From an uncultured Agathobaculum sp. (lineage in GTDB: Bacteria > Bacillota > Clostridia > Oscillospirales > Butyricicoccaceae), in NCBI GenBank assembly GCA_944380945.1, contig CALWJG010000036.1:1-11999 (forward strand): a DNA stretch of 11,999 bases, in the 5' to 3' direction. This document shows, piece after piece, positions 5,956 to 11,999 of this stretch. Numbering within the stretch: position 1 is the first letter of the stretch; the number at the start of each line of letters is the position of its first letter. The notes under the pieces were generated by a model that ran no database searches, was not told the DNA's origin, and saw only the letters and a program-made list of their open reading frames with translations. The translations under genes and the position numbers were made by a program.

Positions 5956-6863
5956 TGGCGGATCTGAGAGTCAATTTCTGCGGCGTCGAGCTCAAAAACC
6001 CGGTGACGACCGCGTCCGGCACGTTCGGCTTCGGCCATGAGTACGGCGAGTTTTTCGATCTGTCGCGGCTCGGCGGCATCGGCGTCAAGGGCCTGACCCC
6101 GACCGAGCGCCTCGGCAACCCCGCGCCCCGCATCGCGGAGACCCCGGCGGGCATTTTGAACTGCGTCGGCCTGCAGAACCCGGGCATCGACCGGTTCATC
6201 GCCGAGCAGATCCCGTTCCTGCGCCAGTATGACACCGCGATCATCGCGAACGTGTCCGGCAACACGGTCGAGGAATACGAGGGCATGGTGGAGAAGATCT
6301 CGGACGCGGACGTGGACCTGATCGAGATGAACATCTCCTGCCCGAACGTCAAATGCGGCGGCATGGCCTTCGGCACCCAGCCCGCCATGGTCGAGGAGGT
6401 CGTCTCCGCGGCGAAGCGCAAGGCCAAAAAGCCGCTGATCGTCAAGCTCAGCCCCAATGTGACCGACATCACCGAGATCGCGCGCGCGGCCGTGTCCGCG
6501 GGCGCGGACGCGCTCTCGCTCATCAACACCCTGCTGGGCATGCGCATCGACATCGAAACGCGCAAGCCCATCCTGTCCAACGTGATGGGCGGCCTGTCCG
6601 GCCCGGCGGTGTTCCCGGTCGCGGTGCGCATGGTGTATCAGGTGCGCAAAGCGGTTTCCGTGCCGATTTTGGGCATGGGCGGCATCCGCACCGGACGCGA
6701 CATCGTCGAAATGCTGCTCGCGGGCGCGGACGCGGTCGCGATGGGCACGGTCATGTTCGCCGACCCGACGGCGCCGGTCAAGGCGCTCGCGGAGCTCGAG
6801 GCGTGGATGGACGCGCACGGGGTCAAATCCGTCCGCGAGCTGTCCGGCGCGGTGGAGGTCTGA
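5955..6863 (+). CDS. pyrD: Dihydroorotate dehydrogenase type 1B, catalytic subunit PyrD
   Basis: 302 residues forming an FMN-dependent TIM barrel that oxidises dihydroorotate to orotate, the fourth step of pyrimidine synthesis, in the cytoplasm. The catalytic base of class 1 enzymes is visible as Cys129 in NISCPN. Other family signatures are NPVTTASGTFGFG near the N-terminus, GLQNPG, and the FMN phosphate-binding stretch GMGGIRTGRD near the C-terminus, followed by AMGTVMF. ATG 5955 is preferred: AGAGGAGG ends at 5944, 10 bases upstream, while the in-frame GTG at 5949 is only 4 bases away. It is translationally coupled to pyrK by the TAATG overlap. No other pyr genes are in the window. Confidence 0.97.
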   Translation: MADLRVNFCGVELKNPVTTASGTFGFGHEYGEFFDLSRLGGIGVKGLTPTERLGNPAPRIAETPAGILNCVGLQNPGIDRFIAEQIPFLRQYDTAIIANVSGNTVEEYEGMVEKISDADVDLIEMNISCPNVKCGGMAFGTQPAMVEEVVSAAKRKAKKPLIVKLSPNVTDITEIARAAVSAGADALSLINTLLGMRIDIETRKPILSNVMGGLSGPAVFPVAVRMVYQVRKAVSVPILGMGGIRTGRDIVEMLLAGADAVAMGTVMFADPTAPVKALAELEAWMDAHGVKSVRELSGAVEV

Positions 6864-6865
6864 GC

Positions 6866-8026
6866 ATGACCACCGTATATATCATCCGCCATGCGGAGGC
6901 CGAGGGCAACGTCTACCGCCGCTGCCACGGGCAGTACGACAGCCTGCTCACCCCGCGCGCATACGAGCAGCTGCCGTATCTCGCGGGGCGGTTCGAGCAG
7001 GCGCCGCTGGACGCGGTCTACGCCTCCGACCTGTTCCGCGCGCGCACGACCGCAAAGGCGGTCGCACAGGCGCACGGGCTTTCGGTCGAGATCCGGCCGG
7101 TGCTGCGCGAGATCGACATGGGCGACTGGGAGGACCTGCCCTGGGCCGAGCTGCCCCGCCTGTGGCCCGAGCAGTACGCGGTCTGGCGCGCGCGCCCGTG
7201 GGAGGCTGTGCCGCCCCACGGCGAGAGCGTCATGCAGGCCGGCCGCCGCATGTTTGACGGCGTGCGCGGCCTCGTGCGCGAAAATGAGGGCGGGCAGTTC
7301 GCCGTGGTCACCCACGGCTCGGCCATCCGCGGCGCGCTGACCATCGCGCACGGGCTCGCGCCCGAGCAGATGGGCGAGATCGGCTGGGGGGACAACACCT
7401 GCGTGGCCAAAATCGAGTTCGACGGGCCGGACAGCTGGCAGGTCGTGTATGAGAACGACGCCTCCCATCTGCCGCAGCAGCTCTCCACCTTTGCGGCCAT
7501 CGGCTGGAAGGACAACAAGGGCGTGCCGGTCACGCCGCAGCTCTGGTTCCGCCGCGCCGACCCGCTGGACGCAAAGGACGCGGAGAAGATCGTGTCCTAC
7601 ATGCGCGAGCTGCACCGGAACGCCTATGGCACGGACAAAAACCTCGATCCGGACGCGCTGCTGGCGGACGCCGCGCGCGCCCAGCGCATGAGCCCGCGCT
7701 CGGTGAGCTTCGGCTGTCTGGAGACCGGCGAGGAGGCCGCGCTCGTCTACCTCAAGACCTTCTGGGAGGAGGAGCCGGACGTCGGTCTGGTGGGCGGCTT
7801 CTGCATCGACGAGGCCTACCGCGGCAGCGGCCTGAGCGGCCAGATTTTAGGGCAGGCGATCAGCGTGTACCGGCAGCTGGGCCGGCGGTACTTATGCGCG
7901 CATGTGGCCGCGGAAAACGAGCGCGCCAAGGGCTTTTACCACAAGTTCGCCTTTGCGCAGCGCGGCACCTACGAGGACGAAAACGGCCTGCACTACCGGA
8001 TGTTCAAGCAGATCGGGATCGACTGA
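6866..8026 (+). CDS. Histidine phosphatase-GNAT acetyltransferase fusion protein
   Basis: 386 residues with two domains. Residues 1 to about 200 are a histidine phosphatase (phosphoglycerate mutase-like) domain: RHAEAEGN at 8-15 with the phospho-accepting His9, the YASDLFRARTTA segment, the acid region PPHGES, and the second catalytic His150 in VTHGSAIR. The usual RHG is RHA here, which also occurs in active family members. Residues about 228-386 are a GNAT N-acetyltransferase fold with the acetyl-CoA loop YRGSGLSGQ (Arg319) and the late motif ENERAKGFYHKFAF. GGAGG (6854-6858) lies 7 bases before the ATG, and the gene starts 2 bases after pyrD, so it is in the pyr operon. One uninterrupted frame joins both domains. 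Substrates of both halves are unknown. A link to nucleotide metabolism is only a context inference. Confidence 0.92.
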   Translation: MTTVYIIRHAEAEGNVYRRCHGQYDSLLTPRAYEQLPYLAGRFEQAPLDAVYASDLFRARTTAKAVAQAHGLSVEIRPVLREIDMGDWEDLPWAELPRLWPEQYAVWRARPWEAVPPHGESVMQAGRRMFDGVRGLVRENEGGQFAVVTHGSAIRGALTIAHGLAPEQMGEIGWGDNTCVAKIEFDGPDSWQVVYENDASHLPQQLSTFAAIGWKDNKGVPVTPQLWFRRADPLDAKDAEKIVSYMRELHRNAYGTDKNLDPDALLADAARAQRMSPRSVSFGCLETGEEAALVYLKTFWEEEPDVGLVGGFCIDEAYRGSGLSGQILGQAISVYRQLGRRYLCAHVAAENERAKGFYHKFAFAQRGTYEDENGLHYRMFKQIGID

Positions 8027-8096
8027 ACCGGCTGAGGCCGCGCCCCCGGCCGCGGGGACGCGCCGCATCCGAGGCGCAAACGGCCGGTATGGACAG

Positions 8097-8131
8097 GAGA
8101 CGGCGGCAGCGTCGCGCGCCGTCTCTTTTTT
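8097..8131 (+). terminator. Intrinsic terminator ending the pyrK-pyrD-phosphatase operon
   Basis: A 9-bp stem GAGACGGCG (8097-8105) / CGCCGTCTC (8117-8125) with an 11-base loop, followed by six T (8126-8131). Confidence 0.9.
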
Positions 8132-8174
8132 GCGGCCTTGGGGCGGAAAACGGGCGAAAACCGCCCGCCCGCTC

Positions 8175-8203
8175 TTGTGTCCGCGGGCGATTTCGGGTAT
8201 AAT
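8175..8203 (+). promoter_or_regulatory. Sigma-A-type promoter of the AGCS symporter gene
   Basis: TTGTGT (8175-8180), a 17-base spacer and a perfect TATAAT (8198-8203). The predicted start near 8210 gives a leader of about 30 bases. Confidence 0.72.
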
Positions 8204-8238
8204 AGCAAAATAACGCAAGGAAAAGAGGAAATAGAGGA

Positions 8239-9654
8239 ATGGAAATGCTGCAAGGCGCGGGGCAGGCCGTCATCGGCCTGATCCGCGCGGTCTACAACCT
8301 GCTGTGGGGGGATCTGATCGTCCTGCCGCTGCCGGGCGGGAGCACGCTCGGCCTGTCCCTGCTCGTGCTCATCCTGATCCCGGCGGGCATCTACTTCACC
8401 GTCCGCACCCGCTTTCTGCCCTTCCGCCTGTTCCCGGAGATGGTCCGCGTGACCGCGGAGGGCAAGGGCAACGGCGACGGGATCTCCGGCCTGCAGGCGC
8501 TGATCGTATCCACGGCCTGCCGCGTGGGCATGGGCAATCTGGTCGGCGTGGTCGCGGCCATCTCGGCCGGCGGCGCGGGCGCGGTGTTCTGGATGTGGCT
8601 GATCGCGCTGCTCGGCTCGTCGACCGCGTTTGTCGAGGCGACGCTCGCGCAGATCTACAAGGAGCGCGACCCGCTCTACGGCGGCTACCGCGGCGGCCCG
8701 GCGTACTACATCCACAAGCTGCTCGTCAAAAAGGACGGCAAGCGCCGCAAATCCGTGCTGGCGGTGCTGTTTGCGGTCTCCGGCCTGATCTGCTGGTGCG
8801 GCATCAGCCAGGTGATCGGCAACACGATCTCCTCCTCGTTTGAAAACGCGTTCCATGTGCCGCCCCTGTGGTCGACCGTGGTGCTCGTGGCGATCGCGGC
8901 GGTGATCGTGCTGCGCAAGAACGCGACCGTCAAGGTGCTGGACGTCATGGTGCCGGTCATGGCGGCGTGCTATTTCTTTATGACGCTGTACCTCATCATC
9001 CGCAACGCAGGCGCGCTGCCCGCGGTGTTTGAGCGCATCTTCGCGGAGGCGTTCGGCCTGCGGCAGGCGGTCGCGGGCGGCATCGGCGCGGTCATCATGA
9101 ACGGCGCCAAGCGCGGCCTGTTCTCCAACGAGGCGGGCTCGGGCTCCGCGCCCTGCGCGGCTGCGGCGGCGGACATCAGCCATCCGGCCAAGGGCGGCCT
9201 GCTGCAGGCGCTCGGCGTGTTCATCGACACGCTGCTCATCTGCTCGTGCACGGCCATGATCATGCTGCTCACGCCCGAGAGCATGACGCAGGGGCTGGAG
9301 GGCATGGACCTGCTCCAGACCGCGATGCAGTACCATCTGGGCGGGTTCGGCGTGATCTTCACCGCGGTCATCCTGTGGCTGTTCAGCTTTTCGACCTTTC
9401 TCGGCATCCTGTTCTACGCGCGCTCGAACGTGGCCTATCTGTTCGGGGACAAGTGGGCGTGGCAGACCGCGTATAAGGTGCTGGCGCTCGTGATGCTGTT
9501 CGTGGGCGGTCTGGCGGCCTATCAGTTCGTGTGGGACCTGGGCGACGTGGGCGTCGGCCTGATGACCGTGTTCAACATGATCGCGCTCGTGCCGCTCGCG
9601 CCCAAGGCGCTGGAGGCGCTGCGCGACTATGAGAAAAACGAGATGAAAAAATAA
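8239..9654 (+). CDS. Alanine/glycine:cation symporter (AGCS family)
   Basis: 471 residues, the usual AGCS length, with about 11 hydrophobic segments. The family takes up alanine or glycine with Na+ (sometimes H+). The diagnostic stretch is RVGMGNLVGVVAAI followed by GGAGAVFWMW (residues 95-120). Further family signatures are the Tyr/Gly-rich YGGYRGGPAYYI and the later FSNEAGSGSAP segment. Two starts are possible. ATG 8239 has AGAGG (8224-8228) 10 bases upstream, and in-frame ATG 8245 has AGAGG (8233-8237) 7 bases upstream; they differ by two residues. It is a single-gene unit with its own promoter and terminator. Substrate preference cannot be read from the sequence. Confidence 0.95.
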   Translation: MEMLQGAGQAVIGLIRAVYNLLWGDLIVLPLPGGSTLGLSLLVLILIPAGIYFTVRTRFLPFRLFPEMVRVTAEGKGNGDGISGLQALIVSTACRVGMGNLVGVVAAISAGGAGAVFWMWLIALLGSSTAFVEATLAQIYKERDPLYGGYRGGPAYYIHKLLVKKDGKRRKSVLAVLFAVSGLICWCGISQVIGNTISSSFENAFHVPPLWSTVVLVAIAAVIVLRKNATVKVLDVMVPVMAACYFFMTLYLIIRNAGALPAVFERIFAEAFGLRQAVAGGIGAVIMNGAKRGLFSNEAGSGSAPCAAAAADISHPAKGGLLQALGVFIDTLLICSCTAMIMLLTPESMTQGLEGMDLLQTAMQYHLGGFGVIFTAVILWLFSFSTFLGILFYARSNVAYLFGDKWAWQTAYKVLALVMLFVGGLAAYQFVWDLGDVGVGLMTVFNMIALVPLAPKALEALRDYEKNEMKK

Positions 9655-9678
9655 TGCCGCGCTGTGCGGCGGCAAAGC

Positions 9679-9707
9679 AAAAAGGCGGGAGCATTCCCGC
9701 CTTTTTT
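9679..9707. terminator. Bidirectional terminator between AGCS and DUF3842 genes
   Basis: A stem AAAAAGGCGGGA (9679-9690) / TCCCGCCTTTTT (9695-9706) with a GCAT loop and a T run to 9707. A/T runs on both sides allow termination in both directions between convergent genes. Confidence 0.92.
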
Positions 9708-9723
9708 GCTTGCTGCAAAGGGT

Positions 9724-10167
9724 TTACGCCGGCGCGCCGCCGGTGAGCAGCTGCACCGCGTCGTCCGCCGCGCGGCGCAGGTATTCCTCCAGCCGGAGCC
9801 CCTCCGCCCCGGCGATGTGGACGCCGCAGGTGGCCGAGGGGATGAGCACCTTGTGGGCGCGCGCGCCCGAGATGGCGGCCGCCATCTCGGGCGATACCTC
9901 ACCCATGATGCCGTTGGCCAGGATCACGCCGATCGGCCCGGCGATCAGGTCCGCGAGCGAGGCGTTGTAGCGGATGGCGTTTTCGCCGGTCGCGCCGCGC
10001 GACGCGCCCGCCTTGAGCATGGCGTTGGTCGCGAGCACGTTGGTGCCGACGCAGCACAGCTCGCAGTCCGCGGGCAGGCGGGGGCGCAGCAGCTTGACCA
10101 GCTGGCTGCCGATGCCGCCGCCCTGGCCGTCGATCACCAGCACAAGGCGTGTTTCCGGATTGCGCAT
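9724..10167 (-). CDS. DUF3842 family protein
   Basis: 147 residues. The glycine-rich N-terminal motif VIDGQGGGIG (about residues 11-20) follows a hydrophobic strand and suggests a Rossmann-like nucleotide-binding fold. Further segments LGTN-like CCVGTNVLATNAMLKAG, GATGENAIRYN and GPIGVILANGIMGEVSPEMA match the clostridial family annotated as DUF3842, which has no established function. AAGGAGG (10178-10184, minus strand) lies 10 bases before the ATG at 10167. Another ATG at 10175 is out of frame and too close to that site. It is a single gene with its own extended -10 promoter and a terminator shared with the AGCS gene. Confidence 0.88.
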   Translation of the reverse strand: MRNPETRLVLVIDGQGGGIGSQLVKLLRPRLPADCELCCVGTNVLATNAMLKAGASRGATGENAIRYNASLADLIAGPIGVILANGIMGEVSPEMAAAISGARAHKVLIPSATCGVHIAGAEGLRLEEYLRRAADDAVQLLTGGAPA

Positions 10168-10208
10168 GGGGTCATGTCCTCCTTGTTTTCCCGATGGTTT
10201 CTGCTCTG

Positions 10209-10237
10209 ATTATAGCATACCCGCGCGGGGGCGTAAA
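10209..10237 (-). promoter_or_regulatory. Promoter of the DUF3842 gene
   Basis: On the minus strand, TTTACG (10232-10237), a 17-base spacer and TATAAT (10209-10214), with TGC directly before the -10 (extended -10, TG at 10216-10217). Confidence 0.72.
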
Positions 10238-10309
10238 GCGGCGCAGCGCGCCGGGTGCCCCGCATGAACGCGAACGGACACAAGATGTGCCGGCAAAGCC
10301 GAAGAGAAC

Positions 10310-10344
10310 AGGGAGCGCCGCAGATTCGTTCTGCGGCGCTCCCT
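10310..10344 (-). terminator. Probable terminator after the EFR1-like gene
   Basis: A perfect 15-bp stem (10310-10324 with 10330-10344), core GGGAGCGCCGCAGA/TCTGCGGCGCTCCC, with a 5-base loop, 16 bases beyond the stop codon. The following tract on the minus strand (gttctctt) is only partly T, so termination may be incomplete; the hairpin itself is very stable. Confidence 0.7.
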
Positions 10345-10359
10345 CTTTGGTGTCTGCCG

Positions 10360-11115
10360 TCAGATGTACAGCTCGCATTCCTTGCGCACCGCGCAGGGCG
10401 CCTGGATGCGCTGCGCAATCGCGCGGACGACCGCGGGGTCGGGCTGGCGCGCGCCGTGCGGGCAGAGGGCCGCGCAGCGCATGCAGCCGATGCATTTGGC
10501 CTTGTCCACTTTGCTGACGTCGGCCGGGTCGATGGCCTGCGCCGGGCAGCGGAGTGCGCACAGGCCGCAGCGCACGCAGTCCGCAGTGGGCAGGGGGATG
10601 GACGAGGCCGCGCCGGCCTGCTTGTACGGGCGGTTGCCGGGCAGGCCGAGCGGGTGGGGCTGTGCGTCCGCCTGCGCGAGGATGGTCTGGCCGAACTCCT
10701 GCAGGCGCGCGGTGTCGGCGGCGTCCGGCCGGCCCGCCGCGTACTCGTGGACGATCGAGTGTTCGGCGATCGCGGCGGCGGCCGCAATCACGGCAAAGCC
10801 GCAGCCTTCGGCAAGGTCCTGCATCTCGACCAGCGTGTCCTCATAGGCGCGGTTGCCGTAGACGCAGAGCAGCGCGCAGCGCGCGCCGCTGCCCTGCACC
10901 TGACGCAGCCGCTGGGCGGCCAGCGCGGGCACGCGGCCGGCGAAGGACGGCAGCGCGATCAGCACGAGGTCGTCCGGCTGAAGGCGGCACTGGGCAAAGT
11001 CGATGTGCGGGTCGGTCAGGTCGATCGTGCGCATCTCACCCCAGCACGCGGTGAGCGCTTCGGCGGCCTTGCGCGTGCCGCCTGTGGGGCTGAAAAGCAA
11101 CTGGATATGGGCCAT
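10360..11115 (-). CDS. EFR1-like flavodoxin-ferredoxin fusion protein
   Basis: 251 residues. The N-terminal half is flavodoxin-like, with the FMN phosphate-binding loop FSPTGGTRKAAEAL at about residues 8-21 and the strand LVLIALPSFAGRVP. The C-terminal half carries two complete [4Fe-4S] motifs, CVRCGLCALRCP and CIGCMRCAALCP (each C-x2-C-x2-C-x3-CP). This matches the EFR1-type electron carriers common in anaerobes, expected to be cytoplasmic and to relay electrons. Partners are unknown and no neighbouring gene suggests one. Two more cysteines lie near the C-terminus (CAVRKECELYI). AAAGGAAG lies 8 bases before the ATG. It is a single-gene unit with a strong promoter. Confidence 0.9.
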   Translation of the reverse strand: MAHIQLLFSPTGGTRKAAEALTACWGEMRTIDLTDPHIDFAQCRLQPDDLVLIALPSFAGRVPALAAQRLRQVQGSGARCALLCVYGNRAYEDTLVEMQDLAEGCGFAVIAAAAAIAEHSIVHEYAAGRPDAADTARLQEFGQTILAQADAQPHPLGLPGNRPYKQAGAASSIPLPTADCVRCGLCALRCPAQAIDPADVSKVDKAKCIGCMRCAALCPHGARQPDPAVVRAIAQRIQAPCAVRKECELYI

Positions 11116-11165
11116 GGTAACAGCTTCCTTTCTGTATCCGAGCGGTATTTTGCGGTTCTGGATAT

Positions 11166-11194
11166 AGTATACGCCCGGCGGCGGCGCGCGTCAA
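11166..11194 (-). promoter_or_regulatory. Promoter of the EFR1-like gene
   Basis: On the minus strand, TTGACG (11189-11194), a 17-base spacer and TATACT (11166-11171). This is one of the best consensus promoters in the window; the start point should be near 11159. Confidence 0.8.
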
Positions 11195-11384
11195 ACGGGG
11201 GCGGGGCGGAAATGGGCTGCAAAAGCAGCAGCGGCAGAAATGTGCAGACTGCCTGAAATTTGACAGGATATTTCGGCAGACTGCTCAAATGCAGGGAGGC
11301 GGCAGCTGCGGCTGCACCGTGCGTATCACTCACCGCGCCGATTGGGCAGTTTGTACAAATTCGGGACGGGAATTTTGGCGGCGG

Positions 11385-11483
11385 GGCGGTGCAATCGGTG
11401 GAGAAAACGATGCAGGTTGCCGGCCTGTCACTCCTGCGGTGGTCGCCAGCGCGGAGGAGTATGCCACGCACCAGCTGCTGCGC
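11385..11483 (+). repeat. 99-bp direct repeat, copy A
   Basis: Begins ggcggtgcaatc and ends ctgctgcgc. It matches copy B (11531-11629) without any gap at 87 of 99 positions by eye; 10 of the 12 differences are transitions. The 30-40 bases upstream (from tacaaattcggg, about 11353) also resemble the upstream part of copy B, but only weakly. Confidence 0.9.
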
Positions 11484-11492
11484 GGTCTATAC

Positions 11493-11525
11493 ATTCCGCA
11501 CAAAAATCCGTCCTGTATTTCGTCA
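11493..11525 (+). repeat. 33-bp block of the repeat unit, first copy
   Basis: Contains ATTCCGCACAAAAATCC (11493-11509) and ATTTCGTCA (11517-11525). It is the linker between repeat copies A and B. Confidence 0.8.
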
Positions 11526-11530
11526 CATAT

Positions 11531-11629
11531 GGCGGTGCAATCAGTGGAGAAAACGGTGTAGGTTGCCGGCCTGTCACGCCTGTGGTGGTCACCAACGCGG
11601 AGGAGTATGCTGCGTTCCGGCTGCTGCGC
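11531..11629 (+). repeat. 99-bp direct repeat, copy B
   Basis: Second copy, exactly 146 bases after copy A. It is preceded by a 33-base block (11493-11525) that recurs at 11802-11834. The two copies therefore look like neighbouring units of an approximately 146-bp tandem or interspersed repeat. Confidence 0.9.
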
Positions 11630-11689
11630 ACCGGCAAGACCGCGCACGGCGCGGACGTGCTGCGGGTGGAGTGAAATACGGATAAGAAA

Positions 11690-11720
11690 AGCGCAGGCGC
11701 GGGACAAGCGTCTGCGTTTT
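11690..11720. terminator. Terminator-like hairpin without an assigned gene
   Basis: Stem CGCAGGCGC (11692-11700) / GCGTCTGCG (11708-11716), with one G-T pair and a 7-base loop, followed by TTTT on the plus strand and preceded by AAAA, which gives a CTTTTCTT tract on the minus strand. It lies 17 bases after an in-frame TGA at 11672-11674 that closes the open frame running through repeat copy B. Confidence 0.6.
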
Positions 11721-11730
11721 GCTCATGCCC

Positions 11731-11753
11731 GTGGATTGCTGTGTGCAGTCCAC
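11731..11753. other. 9-bp hairpin in the gene-free region
   Basis: GTGGATTGC (11731-11739) and GCAGTCCAC (11745-11753) pair with one G-T pair around TGTGT. There is no T run directly after it, so a terminator role is not supported. Confidence 0.5.
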
Positions 11754-11801
11754 CGCGTTTGGCTGTTTTGATGCGGCCACGCCGGTTTCCTGCTGCTGTG
11801 A

Positions 11802-11834
11802 ATTCCGCACAAAAATCCTTCCAAAATTTCGTCA
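11802..11834 (+). repeat. 33-bp block of the repeat unit, second copy (partial third unit)
   Basis: Identical to 11493-11525 at 29 of 33 positions with no gap, including the full 17-base start and 9-base end. It is followed at once by ggcggt, the first bases of the 99-bp repeat, after which similarity stops. It appears to be a truncated third unit. A gctgctg sequence just upstream also matches the end of the 99-bp repeat. Confidence 0.78.
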
Positions 11835-11895
11835 GGCGGTCGGGCGGGGCGCGGCGGGATTTGCGTTCGCGCCGCCGCATCTTCCAGAAAAACCC

Positions 11896-11997
11896 TTACG
11901 CGGATTTGTTGTGTATTTCGCACATTTCGTCATCTTTTCGAGCCATATCCGCATTTTTCGTTCCGACCCATGCCATCAGAAAAAGGTTCTCGCACTG
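11896..11997 (-). CDS. Possible C-terminal end of a gene entering from the right edge
   Basis: On the minus strand a frame is open from the right edge for 33 codons and ends with TAA (11896-11898). The residues are mixed and not obviously repetitive (for example MAWVGTKNADMARKDDEM), with several Lys/Asp/Asn codons, unlike the GC-rich shadow frames elsewhere. The visible part is too short to recognise a family. It may equally be a chance frame; no terminator follows it. Confidence 0.25.
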   Translation of the reverse strand, partial: QCENLFLMAWVGTKNADMARKDDEMCEIHNKSA

Positions 11998-11999
11998 GT

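Larger units (their letters stand above)
11195..11895. other. Stretch of about 700 bases without a convincing gene
   Basis: No open frame here combines a binding site, a plausible start and family-like sequence. The stretch holds two long direct repeats, a partial third copy, and small hairpins. The hairpins include GCTGC-AAAA-GCAGC (11216-11229), GCAGC-TGCG-GCTGC (11302-11315) and a 9-bp stem at 11731-11753. GCAGACTGC occurs twice at 11244-11252 and 11276-11284. Base composition is less uniformly GC-rich than in the genes to the left. Confidence 0.65.

Noticed and set aside
6353..6865. Upstream extension of the phosphatase-GNAT frame through pyrD
   Set aside because: The frame is open but the residues are Arg/His-rich shadow of pyrD. 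The ATG at 6866 has an ideal GGAGG site and begins the RHA phosphatase motif.
6887..6912. Loss of phosphatase activity from RHA replacing RHG
   Set aside because: The catalytic His, the Arg before it and the second His are present, and RHA occurs in other histidine phosphatases, so inactivity is not supported.
7993..9675. 560-codon minus-strand open frame opposite the AGCS gene
   Set aside because: His/Arg/Asp/Gln-rich composition is typical of an antisense shadow of a GC-rich membrane-protein gene, and the AGCS frame is unambiguous.
11385..11629. CRISPR array
   Set aside because: The repeats are 99 bp and only about 88% identical, with one 47-bp gap. There are no short exact repeats with uniform spacers and no cas genes.
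11428..11880. 150-codon minus-strand open frame through the repeat region
   Set aside because: It reads through the repeats and the terminator hairpin, lacks a binding site, and its repeated segments do not show third-position-biased divergence.
11195..11895. Insertion sequence or transposase remnant
   Set aside because: No transposase motif, no clear terminal inverted repeats and no target duplication could be seen; a small non-autonomous element remains possible.
1..11999. tRNA or rRNA genes
   Set aside because: I found no cloverleaf with a TTCGA-type T-arm and no rRNA-like conserved blocks on either strand by eye.

Overview
The window is GC-rich throughout, with strongly G/C-biased third codon positions. 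It reads like a chromosomal segment of a Gram-positive anaerobe of the class Clostridia, most likely an Oscillospiraceae-type gut bacterium (inference). Supporting signs are a PyrK/PyrD type 1B dihydroorotate dehydrogenase pair, an LPXTG surface protein with its own sortase, an AGCS alanine/glycine symporter, a DUF3842 protein, an EFR1-like flavodoxin-ferredoxin, strong AGGAGG ribosome binding sites, and intrinsic terminators after most transcription units.

Layout: 1-1083 holds the 3' end of a Pro/Asp/Glu-repeat cell-wall protein (LPQTG), a sortase overlapping it, and a terminator. 1093-2586 is a two-gene unit with its own consensus promoter: a small stand-alone HD alarmone-hydrolase-like enzyme, preceded by a possible 14-codon leader peptide, and an AraC-family regulator. 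2568-2967 is a 78-residue protein with a promoter inside the araC end and a terminator. 2979-4450 is a MATE exporter with an inverted repeat over its predicted transcription start. 4416-5033 is a convergent lipoprotein gene. 5120-8131 is an operon of pyrK, pyrD and a histidine phosphatase-GNAT fusion. 8175-9707 is an AGCS symporter. 9724-10237 (minus) is a DUF3842 protein. 10310-11194 (minus) is an EFR1-like redox protein. From about 11195 to 11895 I see no convincing gene. That stretch holds two 99-bp direct repeats spaced 146 bp apart, a partial third copy, and hairpins. A possible gene end on the minus strand runs off the right edge.

Most transcription units have a recognisable sigma-A-type promoter and a terminator, so unit boundaries can be read with some confidence. 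pyrK and pyrD together make orotate for pyrimidine synthesis. The surface protein and sortase form an anchoring pair. The other units look like independent housekeeping or accessory functions. I do not see a clear defence island, phage or complete mobile element. The least explained parts are the repeat region at the right end, the leader peptide before the alarmone hydrolase, the phosphatase-acetyltransferase fusion in the pyrimidine operon, and the small unrecognised protein at 2669.
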